Positions 1-8,632 are shown, numbered from the stretch's first letter. The stretch: 64,000 nucleotides of DNA from Neochlamydia sp. S13 (GCF_000648235.2 NZ_AP017977.1:682001-746000), one strand, 5' to 3'. The notes: generated by a model not told the origin, from the sequence alone. Numbers and translations are program-made.

Positions 1-240
1 TTTCTTTCTTTGCCCCACCTTGATGTGCAAGGATTAATGACAATGGCTCCTTTGACCGATAATGAGAAAATTATAGCTAAAAGTTTTGAAAGGCTACGTC
101 GGTTAAAAGAAGCTTTGTTAAAAGATTATAAACCTTCTAATCAATTACCTCATCTATCTATGGGAATGTCCCAAGATTATAAACTAGCCATTCGCGAGGG
201 AGCAACTTTACTACGTATAGGCTCAAAGATTTGGCCTTGA
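1..240 (+). CDS. yggS: YggS/PROSC-family PLP-binding protein, C-terminal part (gene enters from the left edge)
   Basis: About 79 codons are visible and the frame is open to base 1, so the start lies outside the window. The end carries the YggS signature: 'LSMGMSQDYKLAIREGATLL' followed by RIGSKIWP. In this family the SMGMS segment binds the phosphate of pyridoxal phosphate and the RIG motif closes the TIM barrel. Family members are small cytosolic proteins for vitamin B6 and amino-acid homeostasis and have no proven catalytic reaction. The segment 'LDVQGLMTMAPLTDNEKII' corresponds to the family's 'L.v.GLM.i.p' stretch. The identification is firm; the length of the missing N-terminus (roughly 150 residues in the family) is inferred. 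Confidence 0.9.
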   Translation, partial: FLSLPHLDVQGLMTMAPLTDNEKIIAKSFERLRRLKEALLKDYKPSNQLPHLSMGMSQDYKLAIREGATLLRIGSKIWP

Positions 241-399
241 ATCTTTCTCCTCTTTTTTCAATTATTTATTAACCTTAAATAAATTTTAGCTTGAGCAATT
301 GCTCGCGATGAGCAACTTTTGTAGGTCTATCCAGCGCCACATTTTGTCCTCCACTTGATTAGATAAAAAGAAAAGTTAACCTTTTTGTTTAAAAATAGT

Positions 400-411
400 G
401 TGCTATATATG
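400..411 (+). promoter_or_regulatory. Possible extended -10 promoter of the symporter gene
   Basis: The stretch TGCTATATAT at 401-410 reads as an extended -10 element (TGn followed by TATAT), about 55 bases before the symporter ATG at 466. The -35 region (about 381-386) is only a T-rich stretch, so the call rests on the -10 alone. Confidence 0.35.
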
Positions 412-465
412 CCCCAATAATTTATTCTTCTATCTACTTTTTTTACGCCTATAGATAGGGTTTTT

Positions 466-1728
466 ATGAATGCTCTGTTAAATAAATCTATCCGCCTGAA
501 CACCACTTTTTTACTTTTTGTAGCTGTTTGCTGTGGCCTTATCACTGGGTACATGAATAATGAAATGGTAAATACCGTGGCCGAAAGCTTTTCAGCCGTA
601 TTTATTAATCTCCTTAAATTGGTCAGTTTGCCTATCATTTTTCTTTCCATTGTCTCAACTTCATCAGGGATGGAAAGTGCGCGTGAGCTAAAAGTTTTAG
701 GCCAAAAAGTTTTAAAATACACGTTGCTAACAACAGTTATTGCGGCTTCTACTGCTTTAATTTTATTTGTAGTTATCGATCCTGTGCGCACTCATCTTCA
801 GGAAATAAATTTTGAATCGGTAGCCCCGATGGAAAAGCAGGGAAGTTATGTGCAGTATCTCCAGCAAATTATTCCTTCCAATGTTATCAGGCCTTTTAAT
901 GATAACAATGTAATAGGCGTGCTGTTTATTGCTCTTTTATTCAGCCTTTCCATCATTGCTCTTCCTGCTGAAAATCGCCATATCCTACATGCTTTTTTCT
1001 CAAGCCTCTATGCTGCAATGATGAAGATGACAACATGGATTATCAAGCTCATGCCCTTGGCCATCTGGGCGTTCATTACCCTTTTCATGCGTGATTTACA
1101 CGAAGGGCTAGAAATCGAAAGTTTAGCTCTCTATTTAGCCGTAGTCATTTTAGCTAACCTAGTGCAGGGAATTATTGTATTACCTCTTCTTTTAAAATTT
1201 AAAAAAATTTCTCCTTTAAGGACAGTGAAAGGCATGTTGCCAGCTTTATCTATTGCCTTCTTCACCAAATCTTCTAATGCCGCCTTACCGATGGCTATGA
1301 AATGTGCCGAAGAAAGAGTGGGAGTTTCTCGTCGTGTAGCGAGCTTTGCTTTTCCCCTATGTACGACTATCAACATGAACGGTTGTGCCGCTTTCATCCT
1401 TACTACTGTTCTTTTTGTATCGATGAGTAATGGCATGACCTATACACCTTTAGAAATGATCCTATGGGTTTTTCTTGCTACTATTGCTGCCGTAGGAAAT
1501 GCAGGGGTCCCTATGGGCTGCTATTTTCTTTCGAGCGCTTTTTTAGCCACTTTGAATGTTCCTCTTAACATATTAGGAGTGATTTTACCTTTCTACACTC
1601 TTATTGATATGGTGGAAACAGCCCTGAATGTTTGGTCGGACTCATGTGTAGCCACCATCGTTGACAGTGAAGTTTCTCCTCATACTGCTGCTTCTCCTAT
1701 CGTTAATGAATCTTCTCTAAGTGTTTAA
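466..1728 (+). CDS. Dicarboxylate/amino acid:cation symporter (DAACS/SDF family, GltP/GltT-like)
   Basis: This 420-residue integral membrane protein has the DAACS hydrophobic profile. 'NLLKLVSLPIIFLSIVS' near residue 45-60 matches the conserved TM2 region. 'AFFTKSSNAALPMAMKCAE' near residue 265-283 is the serine-rich re-entrant hairpin. 'CTTINMNGCAAF' near residue 303-314 is the NMxG substrate/cation motif, and 'GNAGVPMGCYF' is the second hairpin. The family takes up glutamate, aspartate or C4-dicarboxylates with Na+ or H+. In an intracellular bacterium this would import host amino acids, an inference from the family. The gene stands alone, and a hairpin follows it. The exact substrate cannot be read from sequence. 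Confidence 0.9.
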   Translation: MNALLNKSIRLNTTFLLFVAVCCGLITGYMNNEMVNTVAESFSAVFINLLKLVSLPIIFLSIVSTSSGMESARELKVLGQKVLKYTLLTTVIAASTALILFVVIDPVRTHLQEINFESVAPMEKQGSYVQYLQQIIPSNVIRPFNDNNVIGVLFIALLFSLSIIALPAENRHILHAFFSSLYAAMMKMTTWIIKLMPLAIWAFITLFMRDLHEGLEIESLALYLAVVILANLVQGIIVLPLLLKFKKISPLRTVKGMLPALSIAFFTKSSNAALPMAMKCAEERVGVSRRVASFAFPLCTTINMNGCAAFILTTVLFVSMSNGMTYTPLEMILWVFLATIAAVGNAGVPMGCYFLSSAFLATLNVPLNILGVILPFYTLIDMVETALNVWSDSCVATIVDSEVSPHTAASPIVNESSLSV

Positions 1729-1795
1729 ATCAAAGTTAAATGTATCTCTGGAAGACCTGGCAGCTCCTAGAGCTTTATTTAACGCTTTTAGCTCA

Positions 1796-1840
1796 ATCCT
1801 TAGATAGTTGGATCTAAGGGATAGCTTATCAGTTTTTTTT
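1796..1840 (+). terminator. Hairpin followed by a T-run downstream of the symporter
   Basis: CCTTAGAT (1798-1805) pairs with ATCTAAGG (1812-1819) around a 6-base loop. An eight-T run follows at 1833-1840 after 13 intervening bases. The gap before the T-run is longer than in a standard rho-independent terminator, so the call is tentative. Confidence 0.4.
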
Positions 1841-1960
1841 ATTTTTTCTCCTTACTAGGCAAACATTCTTCTAAAAAGCCCTCCTCCTTTTTTTAGTTCT
1901 TTGTAAGCCTGATAGGCGCGATAAGAACGAAAAAGACTACGCCTATAAGGCCCTAGTTTT

Positions 1961-2848
1961 TTAAGAGGAGGGAGCTTTAGGGCAAGGAGGAGATAAGAAG
2001 AAAAGGTGAACCTTAGGAGGAATTCTAAGCTTTTTACAAACGTGATAGCGGGCTCGGTCCAAAATCAGTAAGGCATGAGAAGAAACTGGCAGGGATTGAT
2101 TAATTTGTTCGAGAAGATACTCAATGGCTTTGCTATTTAAGAAAGGAAAAATGAGTCCTTCTGCTTTTCCTAAAGCTGGACAAATAGCTGTCGCTATATA
2201 GAGGGTAGGATAGGCTATTGGCTTAGGCACTTTTGGCCGCTTTCCTTTTTTCGCTGCTCCCTGGCGATAGGCGGGAGGGGGGCCTAGCTTGGCTTCATCT
2301 TCAAACCAAATTTCGATCTTGTGCTTAGGAAATTGATTACTTAAAGCCTCGATGGCTTCTGGGACTTTTTTAAAACCTGTATATTCCTTTTTATTGGCTT
2401 GATAGCCCGGAATGCGGGATGTTAAAGTGGTATAATGAGGGTAACCTAAAATTTTCGACCCTTCAGGCAAAGCCAAGCTTTTATCAAGCTCTTCTTTGAC
2501 GGTGAATGGAAGGTCATCCAGGGGAGAAAGACTGCTCGACCCTTGAGCGCTAGGTCTTCTTTCTGCCCGTCCTGAAAATGCTTTTTTTTGCTGGGGCATT
2601 ACAGCTCTTTTTCTTTCGGTAGTCATAGGCCGATTGTCTTGTAATCTTTCCAAGTGGTGATGATTATATCGTCGTACCCATTTCTGAATAGTACTTGTAC
2701 TATATCCCAGAGCTTTTCCTATCTGATAAGCGCTTTTTCCTTCCATTGCCATGGCTATGGCTCTTAATGGGTGGCTGTATCTAGCAGATGGTTGCCTCTT
2801 TGCCAGGGCGTTTAGCTCCTCGATTGTATGATAAGCTGCTACAAACAT
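1961..2848 (-). pseudogene. IS630-type transposase, C-terminally broken
   Basis: The 295 residues start with a helix-turn-helix (YQIGKALGYSTSTIQKWVRR, about residues 41-60). The IS630/Tc1 DDE core follows: FEDEAKLG with the first catalytic Asp near residue 182, and LILDRARYH with the second Asp near residue 263. The third block, which in IS630 reads roughly 'LPPYSPELNPIE' and supplies the last acidic residue, is replaced by LSPPCPKAPSS and a stop. Shifting frame by one base at that point opens about 35 more codons down to a stop at 1855-1857, but that extension does not restore the NPxE block. I see a transposase that has lost its catalytic C-terminus and is probably dead. Terminal inverted repeats were not found by eye. 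Confidence 0.75.
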
Positions 2849-3556
2849 GGTTGCCTCCTCCTTCTTCCATACCTTTTCTCATTCAATTATCCTCCTTATT
2901 AAAATTTAGTAAAAGACAGTTTGTATCCTTAAACTTTATGGTTGGCAAAGTTTTTTTAAGCATAAGCATTCTTCTTTCTTTGCGCGGGAGCTGTTAACAA
3001 GACTAAAAAGCTCCTAAAATATAAAGAGTAAAAGCCACGAAGAGCAAAGAGAAAGGTTTTTTAAAATTTTTTTTAGCTTGGTACAGGGAGTAGGTAAGTT
3101 ATCAAAATAGCTGAAGCCTTTCCCAAGCCTTAAGCACCTAAAGTTGTGGTATGCTTATGGGAGAGTCGGGGAAGTTTTTTCTCTCCTAAGTTTATGGCTT
3201 TCTAACCAGGAAAGGAAATGGCCGACTTTAATCCATCTTTAAGAAGGGAAGCTTAAAAGATAAGAGCGCTAAAGATCCTAAGTAAATTCTCAAATCAAAT
3301 TAATAATAAAGGCCTGCGAGTAGAGGGAGCGCGAAAACCTCATCCCAAAAGGATGAGTTTTAAGTTCTCCCATGAGATCAACTTTAGGGTTATCCTCTTT
3401 GTCTTGCCTTTGAAGGTAAAATCCTGTGGAAACCATGGAGTTGTGCATCTGCTGGATGATTCACCTTAGGAGTTCTTATACTTGCAAACAAGCGGGTGGC
3501 GGCACTCTCTACTTTAAATTGAGTATAGTCACTCCACTTGTTTCTTAATGCAGGAG
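2849..3556. other. 708-base stretch without a recognisable gene
   Basis: No frame longer than about 70 codons looks protein-like. The only clear structure is the palindrome at 3334-3361. A short open frame from 3354 ('MSFKFSHEINFRVILF...') reaches about 34 codons and resembles nothing I know. The stretch lies between the dead IS630 gene and the ATP-grasp gene and looks like decayed accessory DNA. Confidence 0.4.
3334..3361. terminator. Palindromic hairpin, possible bidirectional terminator
   Basis: CTCATCC (3339-3345) pairs with GGATGAG (3351-3357) around CAAAA, with an A-run before it (3334-3337) and a T-run after it (3358-3361). It is downstream of the minus-strand ATP-grasp gene, although about 200 bases away. 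Confidence 0.4.
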
Positions 3557-4483
3557 TTACAAAGAAGCCCTCCCTTTGGACCGAGGTTCAAGGGGCGTTA
3601 AGCTAGCTGAGAGCCTCTCTTTAATTTTTTGAGCCAACTTATCGGCAGAGCCAGGAAAATAGCTAAGGAAAAGTGAGGGCTCAATCATTTCTACTTCCAC
3701 CACGGCTAACGCAGAACCTTTCTTGATCACGTCTACCCTAGCATGTAAATAAGGTTGTTCAGTAGCAAGGAGAATTTTTTTGACTTCGTTGATCATCCAA
3801 TCAGGTGGGGTGACCGGTTGAACGGAGCCTCCATGTGCGCTTTGCACTAAAAATTGCCCATCTGCCGGTTTTTTTAACACGCATTGGATAAACTCTTTTT
3901 CGAAGAAGATAAAGGACCACTCGCCTTCTGTCATGATTTCTTTCATAAAAGGTTGAACTATTAAGTCATAAGGATAATCTTTAAAGTGATCTTGCATTTT
4001 TTGAACAGTAGAAGAATTAAACCTAAAAGTGTGATCTCCACTAGCAGAGATACTAGGTTTTATCACGCATTCTTCCCATCCATATTTTTCTAAAAGGTTG
4101 GGTAAATTTTTTAAATCTTTAGAGGATAAATAAATACTATCAATGACCTTAACTCCTTTCTCTGCTAGCTTTTTTAAATAAACTTTTGAAGCATTCCAAC
4201 GGATGGTGCCAAGGGGGTTAAAAAGTGGGATTCTTTGTTTTTCAATCTCGCTTAAGGTTTGCAAGAAAAAGTTAAACTTATCGGTATGATAGTCCCAAGT
4301 AGAAAAAACTAACACCGCTTGATAGTCTTTCCAATTGTTTTGAGGATCATCCCAAATCACTGGCTGAGCTTCTATTTGTTGTTTTTGCAAGGCCTTTATT
4401 AATAAATTATCATCTTCTTTAAGTTCGTTGTAGTTGCTACTTGTGAGCAAAGCAAGGCTAGCCAAGAGAGTCGTTAAAATCAT
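3557..4483 (-). CDS. Uncharacterised ATP-grasp domain protein (RimK/glutathione-synthetase-like)
   Basis: The 308 residues begin 'ILTTLLASLALLTSSNYNEL', then EDDNLLIKAL and VIWDDP near residues 24-46. 'VLVFSTWDYH' lies near residues 57-66 and RWNASKVYL near residues 94-102. ATP-binding strands follow in ECVIKPSISASGDHTFRF. 'MTEGEWSFIFFEKEF' and the C-terminal 'ARVDVIKKGSALAVVEVEMI' plus EPSLFLSYFPG match the acidic metal-binding strand of ATP-grasp ligases. These blocks fit a widespread, functionally unassigned family related to RimK and glutathione synthetase, which would join a carboxylate to an amine using ATP. Neither substrate nor pathway is evident because no neighbour is related. The first 20 residues are hydrophobic but are part of the first Rossmann strand, so I do not call a signal peptide. 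Confidence 0.75.
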   Translation of the reverse strand: MILTTLLASLALLTSSNYNELKEDDNLLIKALQKQQIEAQPVIWDDPQNNWKDYQAVLVFSTWDYHTDKFNFFLQTLSEIEKQRIPLFNPLGTIRWNASKVYLKKLAEKGVKVIDSIYLSSKDLKNLPNLLEKYGWEECVIKPSISASGDHTFRFNSSTVQKMQDHFKDYPYDLIVQPFMKEIMTEGEWSFIFFEKEFIQCVLKKPADGQFLVQSAHGGSVQPVTPPDWMINEVKKILLATEQPYLHARVDVIKKGSALAVVEVEMIEPSLFLSYFPGSADKLAQKIKERLSASLTPLEPRSKGRASL

Positions 4484-4963
4484 ACATTCCTCAATTTATA
4501 AATTTTTATCTAACGTAGGAAGCTAAAAAGATTGTAAGCAATGATAGTTTGTTTTTCTATTTAAAAATTTTTTTGTATAGAGAGTCTTAGATTAAGGCTG
4601 GCTAACCTTAAGTAAAATAAATTAATCATTAATGTCCAAACAAAGGCGCTGGGAGAGAGCTTAAGTTATCCATTCTAACCCTTACGACCGAGTGTATAGA
4701 GCTGCCTCTCTCAAAGCAGTGTTTTTGCTTTAATTTTTTTATTTATTAATTTATTGGTTGTCCTGCGTTTTATTTCAAAGAGACCATAGAAAATAGTGAG
4801 TGAGGATAGGCAAAAATGGATTTTATGCAGGCAGATCGCCAAAAAGTACTGGAAAGGTGAGGTAAGAAGAACTTGCTCAAAAACTTGCGTAAAAAAGTAC
4901 TAATTCGTATTAGTTGCTTAAAAGATTCTTGAAAATGTATCCCATAAGTTACAATAACGATAT
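4484..4963. other. 480-base gap before the broken toxin gene
   Basis: AT-rich and full of stops on both strands. A minus-strand frame of 76 codons (4770-5000) overlaps the start of the toxin relic and has no family resemblance. No RNA gene or repeat was recognised. Confidence 0.35.
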
Positions 4964-5297
4964 ATGGAAGGAATAGAAATCGAATTATACGAAACAGCAA
5001 ATGGTAAGCGACCCTTTGAAATCTGGATCAAGGATATCAAAGAAATCCATACACGGGCCAAAGTCCTAACACGGCTTGATCGCTTAAGGCTTTGGAAGCT
5101 TCGGCGATTGCAAAACCTTACGAGAAGGGGTTTGCGAGCTTAGGATTCATTACAGATCCGAAATTAGAATTTATTACGGAAAGATTGGAAATGAAGTCAT
5201 TATGCTTCTTTGTGGCGGTGATAAAAGCTCCCAAGAAAGGGATATAGCTAAAGCAAAAGATTATCAATCAAGAGAGTTAGATCATGGCAAGAAGTGA
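4964..5297 (+). pseudogene. HigB/RelE-like toxin (phage-derived Gp49-like), frameshifted
   Basis: From the ATG at 4964 the frame reads 'EIELYETANGKRPFEIWIKD' and then ARAKVLTRLDRLRL-type sequence (here HTRAKVLTRLDRLRL), up to about 5092. The same frame then degenerates. Skipping one base there, the reading continues as 'GSFGDCKTLREGVCELRIHY', then RIYYGKIGNEVIMLLCGGDK and SSQERDIAKAKDY, to a TGA at 5295-5297. Both halves match the conserved blocks of the roughly 100-residue 'addiction module killer protein' family, mRNA-cleaving toxins usually paired with a downstream HTH antitoxin. A single indel near 5092-5098 therefore separates two otherwise well-preserved halves. No intact product can be made without frameshifting. 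Confidence 0.8.
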
Positions 5298-5585
5298 AAA
5301 TATCAAGAATTTCTGCTTAAGCACTTAAAGGATCACGATGAAGCTGTTGCATACCTAAATGCTGCGCTAGAAGAAAGCCTTAAAGGCGATGAGGAATCAC
5401 AACATCTTTTCTTAATGGCTCTACGTAACGTCGCAGAAGCTCAAGGCGGCGTTGGCACATTGGCTAAAAAAGCTCATGTAGGCCGTGAAAGCCTCTACAA
5501 AACCCTTTCAGGAGCCGGTAATCCTAAATGGCACACGCTTGTTTCATTATGTGTAGCAATGGGATTGAACTTGAGATTGAGTTAG
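5284..5585 (+). pseudogene. HigA-like HTH antitoxin paired with the toxin, frameshifted near its start
   Basis: The ATG at 5284 overlaps the toxin's 3' end, as in intact operons, and reads MARS before running to a stop. Skipping two bases (or restoring one) after codon 4 gives KYQEFLLKHLKDHDEAVAYL, then 'ALEESLKGDEESQHLFLMAL' and RNVAEAQGGVGTLAKKAHVG. The helix-turn-helix RESLYKTLSGAGNPKWHTL and MGLNLRLS follow, to TAG at 5583-5585. The order 'GVGTLAKKA..GRESLYKTLS' is typical of antitoxins paired with Gp49-like toxins. About 95 codons survive after the lesion without another stop, so the inactivation appears recent. Because the only in-frame ATG after the lesion (5417) leaves 56 codons, ordinary gene finders would miss it. 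Confidence 0.8.
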
Positions 5586-5662
5586 ACTATGAAAATTGAC
5601 ATCGACGTTTTTCAAGCTCCATTAAAAATAAAGTTTCTCATGGTGATACTTTAAGAGAGTAG

Positions 5663-5749
5663 TTAACGCGAGTTATCGGATAAGGAAATAGTTTAAGGCA
5701 TGATTTGAAGCAGCCTTAGATTGTTTTCTTATCCGATAACTCGCGTTAA
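5663..5749. mobile_element. 87-bp element with perfect 22-bp inverted repeats (MITE-like)
   Basis: The left arm TTAACGCGAGTTATCGGATA+AG (5663-5684) is exactly reverse-complementary to the right arm at 5728-5749, with a 43-base middle. Both outer ends are TTAA, which could be part of the repeat or a 4-bp target duplication. There is no coding capacity. It could be a MITE, a solo IS end pair, or a strong RNA hairpin. The mobile interpretation is inference from arm length and from its position next to decayed genes. Confidence 0.6.
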
Positions 5750-6474
5750 TGTATCAATGCCTAGGGCCATCAATCTAACCGCCTAATCTCATTGAGAGCT
5801 AATGGCAAAGGATATCGTCGAGGGGAACTAAAATAATAGTTATATGAACCAACAAGCCATCCTTGCTGGATACGTCTTGAAAACGTGAATGGAGTATGAA
5901 GTTCCCCCTGCGTTAGATGCTGCCATTTCTATTTTTATGCACTCCATTCGCTTTAAGAAGCATCTATTTTCTAATAACCCTTTTACCTACACACTCTGTC
6001 AAGAAAAGTTTAATGTCTATCCGAGTCCCGGTCGTTTTGACCGGCGTGTAGTCAGTGGCTTACTGGTAGTTGTGGGCTGCTATTTCTACGCCGGCCTCGC
6101 TGTAAAGGTCGGCTGCCTTTTCTTTAGCCCTAGGAGTGAGAGGCACGGCGGCGCAATGGAAGTTTTGCTAAGCTATTGGAACTTGAAAGCCTAGCTCTTA
6201 ATAAAAGGCTTTTTTTGTTCTTGGGAAGTAGAATTAAAAATAACAAGAGCTAGCGCTTATCCTCTTATACTCAATAGCCGTTTTTTATCGCTTTGTGGTA
6301 ACGTCTCTTGATAGGCATAAGATAAAATTCTCAAATAAGACTGTAGCCTTTGATTGATTTAAAGCTTATCCATTTTATTTTTCAAATGCCATTCATCATG
6401 CTTGAATGTTGAAATATTATTTTAATAGCATTTATTTCAAACTCCCCCTAATATGATTGTTGATGAATATAGAG
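5750..6474. other. Non-coding or decayed stretch upstream of the F-box/WD40 array
   Basis: A 101-codon frame at 5889-6194 begins with ATG but its composition changes halfway (a GC-richer part at about 6010-6170), it has no clear ribosome site and matches no family I know. I treat it as doubtful and more likely decayed DNA. The remaining sequence is AT-rich with many stops. Confidence 0.35.
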
Positions 6475-6547
6475 AAAAAGAAATTTAAAAGTCCTTACAT
6501 ATAAAAAGGTAGCGAAATGAAAATTTAGATAAAGAGAGGTTAAACAA
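6475..6547 (+). repeat. Residual leader shared with the other F-box/WD40 units
   Basis: The 73 bases before copy 1 closely match the DNA just before copies 2-4 (9095-9161, 11697-11763, 14307-14374), including 'AGAAATTTAAAA' and TATAAAAAGGTAGCGAAAT. In copies 2-4 this leader directly follows the transposase scrap. Here the scrap is missing and the similarity stops at about 6475. It carries the ribosome site AGAGAGG used by the downstream gene. Confidence 0.7.
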
Positions 6548-8632
6548 ATGAACCCTTTGCATCCAAATCCCTCTGTTTTATTTCCTGTATTTAAGACTCT
6601 TTCTTGGTTTAGAGAAGAAACAAATATTTATTCCGAGATTGCAGTCAAGATTTTCTCAAAATTGGGAGCCTCCGATCTATGTCGAGCAGAGGGAGTTTGC
6701 CAAGAATGGAAGCAACTGATTCAAGCAAGTAACTTATGGAAAAAGCTCTATTTCCAAGAAGCTAGCAAAGTTTCCTCGTCAGAAAAAGAATCCGCTATAG
6801 GTACACTCCCTTCGGAAATATTGTTAAAAATTTTTTCCTTTTTGCCTGTTAAAGAACTTGTCTTTAGCCAGCAGGTATGCAAGAGCTGGTATGAATTAGG
6901 CGCAGAAACTGCACTTTGGAAATGTTTACTTGGGAAAACTTATCCTACTTTATCTGCTATACCCGAGACGATGAAAATCTCTCCCAAAGATCTAATTGTG
7001 GCTCAATACAATATAGAAGCTAATCGTGTGCAAATTATTGATTTACTTCCTATGGCATTGGAAAAAGGACATAATAAAAACTCGCAAGCAGCGTTTTCTT
7101 CTAATGGTAAGCATGTAATTATTTTTAATAATGACCTACCTACCCTTCCTTGGGACATTGCTCGTGACATTGTTAGCCTTTGGGATGCTAATACGGGAAA
7201 ATGTCTACAGGTTTGGGAGGGAATTACTTGGAGCAAAGATCTATTTATTTCTTCAGGTAGCCAGTGGCTAATTATCAATAGATCTAAGTCCATTAGTCTT
7301 TGGAATGCCAACACAGGAGAATGTCTAAAAGCCATAGAAGAAGACCCATTGGGCACAGAAGTATTCTTTTCTCCAAATAAGGAATGGCTAGTTACCTGGG
7401 GTAGCTCCATTTGCCTTTGGGATGCTAAAACGGGAGAATGTCTACAGGCTTTAGAAAGACGGGGAATAGAACATCGGAGTTCACAAACACCTTTTTCTCC
7501 GGATGGCAAGTGGCTGTTTATCGATAGCTCTAAATCCGTTAGCCTTTGGGATGCTAAAACTGGGCAATGCCTACACACTTTGGAAAAACTGGATAAAAAA
7601 AGCCTGTTCACAAGAATATCTTTTTCTCCAGATAGCGCGTTGCTAGTTATCACTAGTAATGAATCCATTAGCCTTTGGAGTGCTAACACTGGGGCGTGCT
7701 TACATATTTGGGATGAAATCAGTGAGGTAAGCTCAGTAACTTTTTCACCAGATAGCCAGCAAATAGTTATCGACGACTATGAATTCATTCGCCTTTGGGA
7801 TCTTAAAACTAGAGAATGGGTCTGCACTTTTGATGAATGCGGGGATGCCTCCATCATATCTTTCTCTTCAGATGGTCAGCGTCTAATTATTGAGAATAGG
7901 CAGTCTCTTTGCCTTTGGGATGTTAAAGCGGGGGAAAAGCTAAAAACTTTAGATGATAAGCTAGCGGCACACACACGGATAATCCTCTTTTCTCCCGACA
8001 ACCAGCGGATAATTGCCGATACGATGGATCTCATTCGCCTTTGGGATGCCAACACAGGAGAATGTCTACAGACTTTAGAAAAACTGGAAAAAAAAGAGTG
8101 GCTTGCAAAAATATCTTTTTCTTCAAATAGTGAAAAGGTAGTTATTTACCTCATCGACTCCATCCACCTTTGGGATGCACAAACAGGGAAATGCCTAAAA
8201 AATTTGGAAGAGCCTGGAAATTTCAAACAAGCATTTTTTTCTCCAAACAGCCAATGGTTGGTTATTTCTGACCCACGTGAAGTTCAATTGTGGGATGCTC
8301 AAACAGGTGAATACTTGCGCCCTTTGGGAAAACACTTCGGATACGGGGGATACGAGCCGGCATCCTTTTCTCCTAATGGGGGACAATTATTGATTGGAAT
8401 GAAAGTTTTCGATTATTTCCCCGCTAAAAGCGGTAGTTTTCAACCCGCGGAATCTCCAAGAAATCTAGAAAATGAAGAGAGAGCAAACAATCCAACTGAA
8501 AAATTGGTAGCAAAAGAATCTAAAAAAAGGAAAGCCAGAAGTGCTAAAAGCCAAGAAGATAGTAGCACCGTTTCAGCGGCCGTGGAACATCTTCCACCTC
8601 CTCACCAGAAAAAAAGGGAAAAAGGGGAGTAG
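6548..8632 (+). CDS. F-box/WD40 repeat protein, array copy 1
   Basis: 694 residues. Two F-box motifs are visible: one near residues 26-68 (EIAVKIFSKLGASDLCRAEG, VCQEWKQLI) and a second near residues 84-128 (LPSEILLKIFSFLPVKELVF, VCKSWYEL). Ten WD40-like repeats follow, each ending LW(D/N)AxTGxCL and spaced about 40-45 residues, from about residue 185 to 600. The C-terminal 50-60 residues are charged and disordered, with basic clusters SKKRKAR and QKKREKGE. F-boxes bind eukaryotic Skp1 in SCF ubiquitin ligases and WD40 propellers pick the substrate, so a secreted effector acting in the amoeba is the natural inference. No export signal is visible. Start: AGAGAGG lies 8 bases before the ATG. Three paralogues follow in tandem. 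Functional activity is unproven. Confidence 0.85.
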   Translation: MNPLHPNPSVLFPVFKTLSWFREETNIYSEIAVKIFSKLGASDLCRAEGVCQEWKQLIQASNLWKKLYFQEASKVSSSEKESAIGTLPSEILLKIFSFLPVKELVFSQQVCKSWYELGAETALWKCLLGKTYPTLSAIPETMKISPKDLIVAQYNIEANRVQIIDLLPMALEKGHNKNSQAAFSSNGKHVIIFNNDLPTLPWDIARDIVSLWDANTGKCLQVWEGITWSKDLFISSGSQWLIINRSKSISLWNANTGECLKAIEEDPLGTEVFFSPNKEWLVTWGSSICLWDAKTGECLQALERRGIEHRSSQTPFSPDGKWLFIDSSKSVSLWDAKTGQCLHTLEKLDKKSLFTRISFSPDSALLVITSNESISLWSANTGACLHIWDEISEVSSVTFSPDSQQIVIDDYEFIRLWDLKTREWVCTFDECGDASIISFSSDGQRLIIENRQSLCLWDVKAGEKLKTLDDKLAAHTRIILFSPDNQRIIADTMDLIRLWDANTGECLQTLEKLEKKEWLAKISFSSNSEKVVIYLIDSIHLWDAQTGKCLKNLEEPGNFKQAFFSPNSQWLVISDPREVQLWDAQTGEYLRPLGKHFGYGGYEPASFSPNGGQLLIGMKVFDYFPAKSGSFQPAESPRNLENEERANNPTEKLVAKESKKRKARSAKSQEDSSTVSAAVEHLPPPHQKKREKGE

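Noticed and set aside
327..791. 154-codon minus-strand frame overlapping the symporter start
   Set aside because: Overlaps the conserved N-terminus of a well-supported gene and has no family resemblance.
2788..2997. 69-codon plus-strand frame opposite the IS630 transposase start
   Set aside because: Antisense to the transposase N-terminus and without a ribosome site.
5889..6194. 101-codon plus-strand frame
   Set aside because: No ribosome site, mixed composition and no recognisable domain; considered part of a decayed region, though a small real gene cannot be excluded.
7003..7689. Long minus-strand open frames inside the F-box/WD40 genes (also 9713-10291, 12315-12857, 14830-15537, 15592-15981)
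   Set aside because: They are antisense shadows of the repetitive WD40 sequence; they recur at the same repeat positions in every copy and have no ribosome sites.
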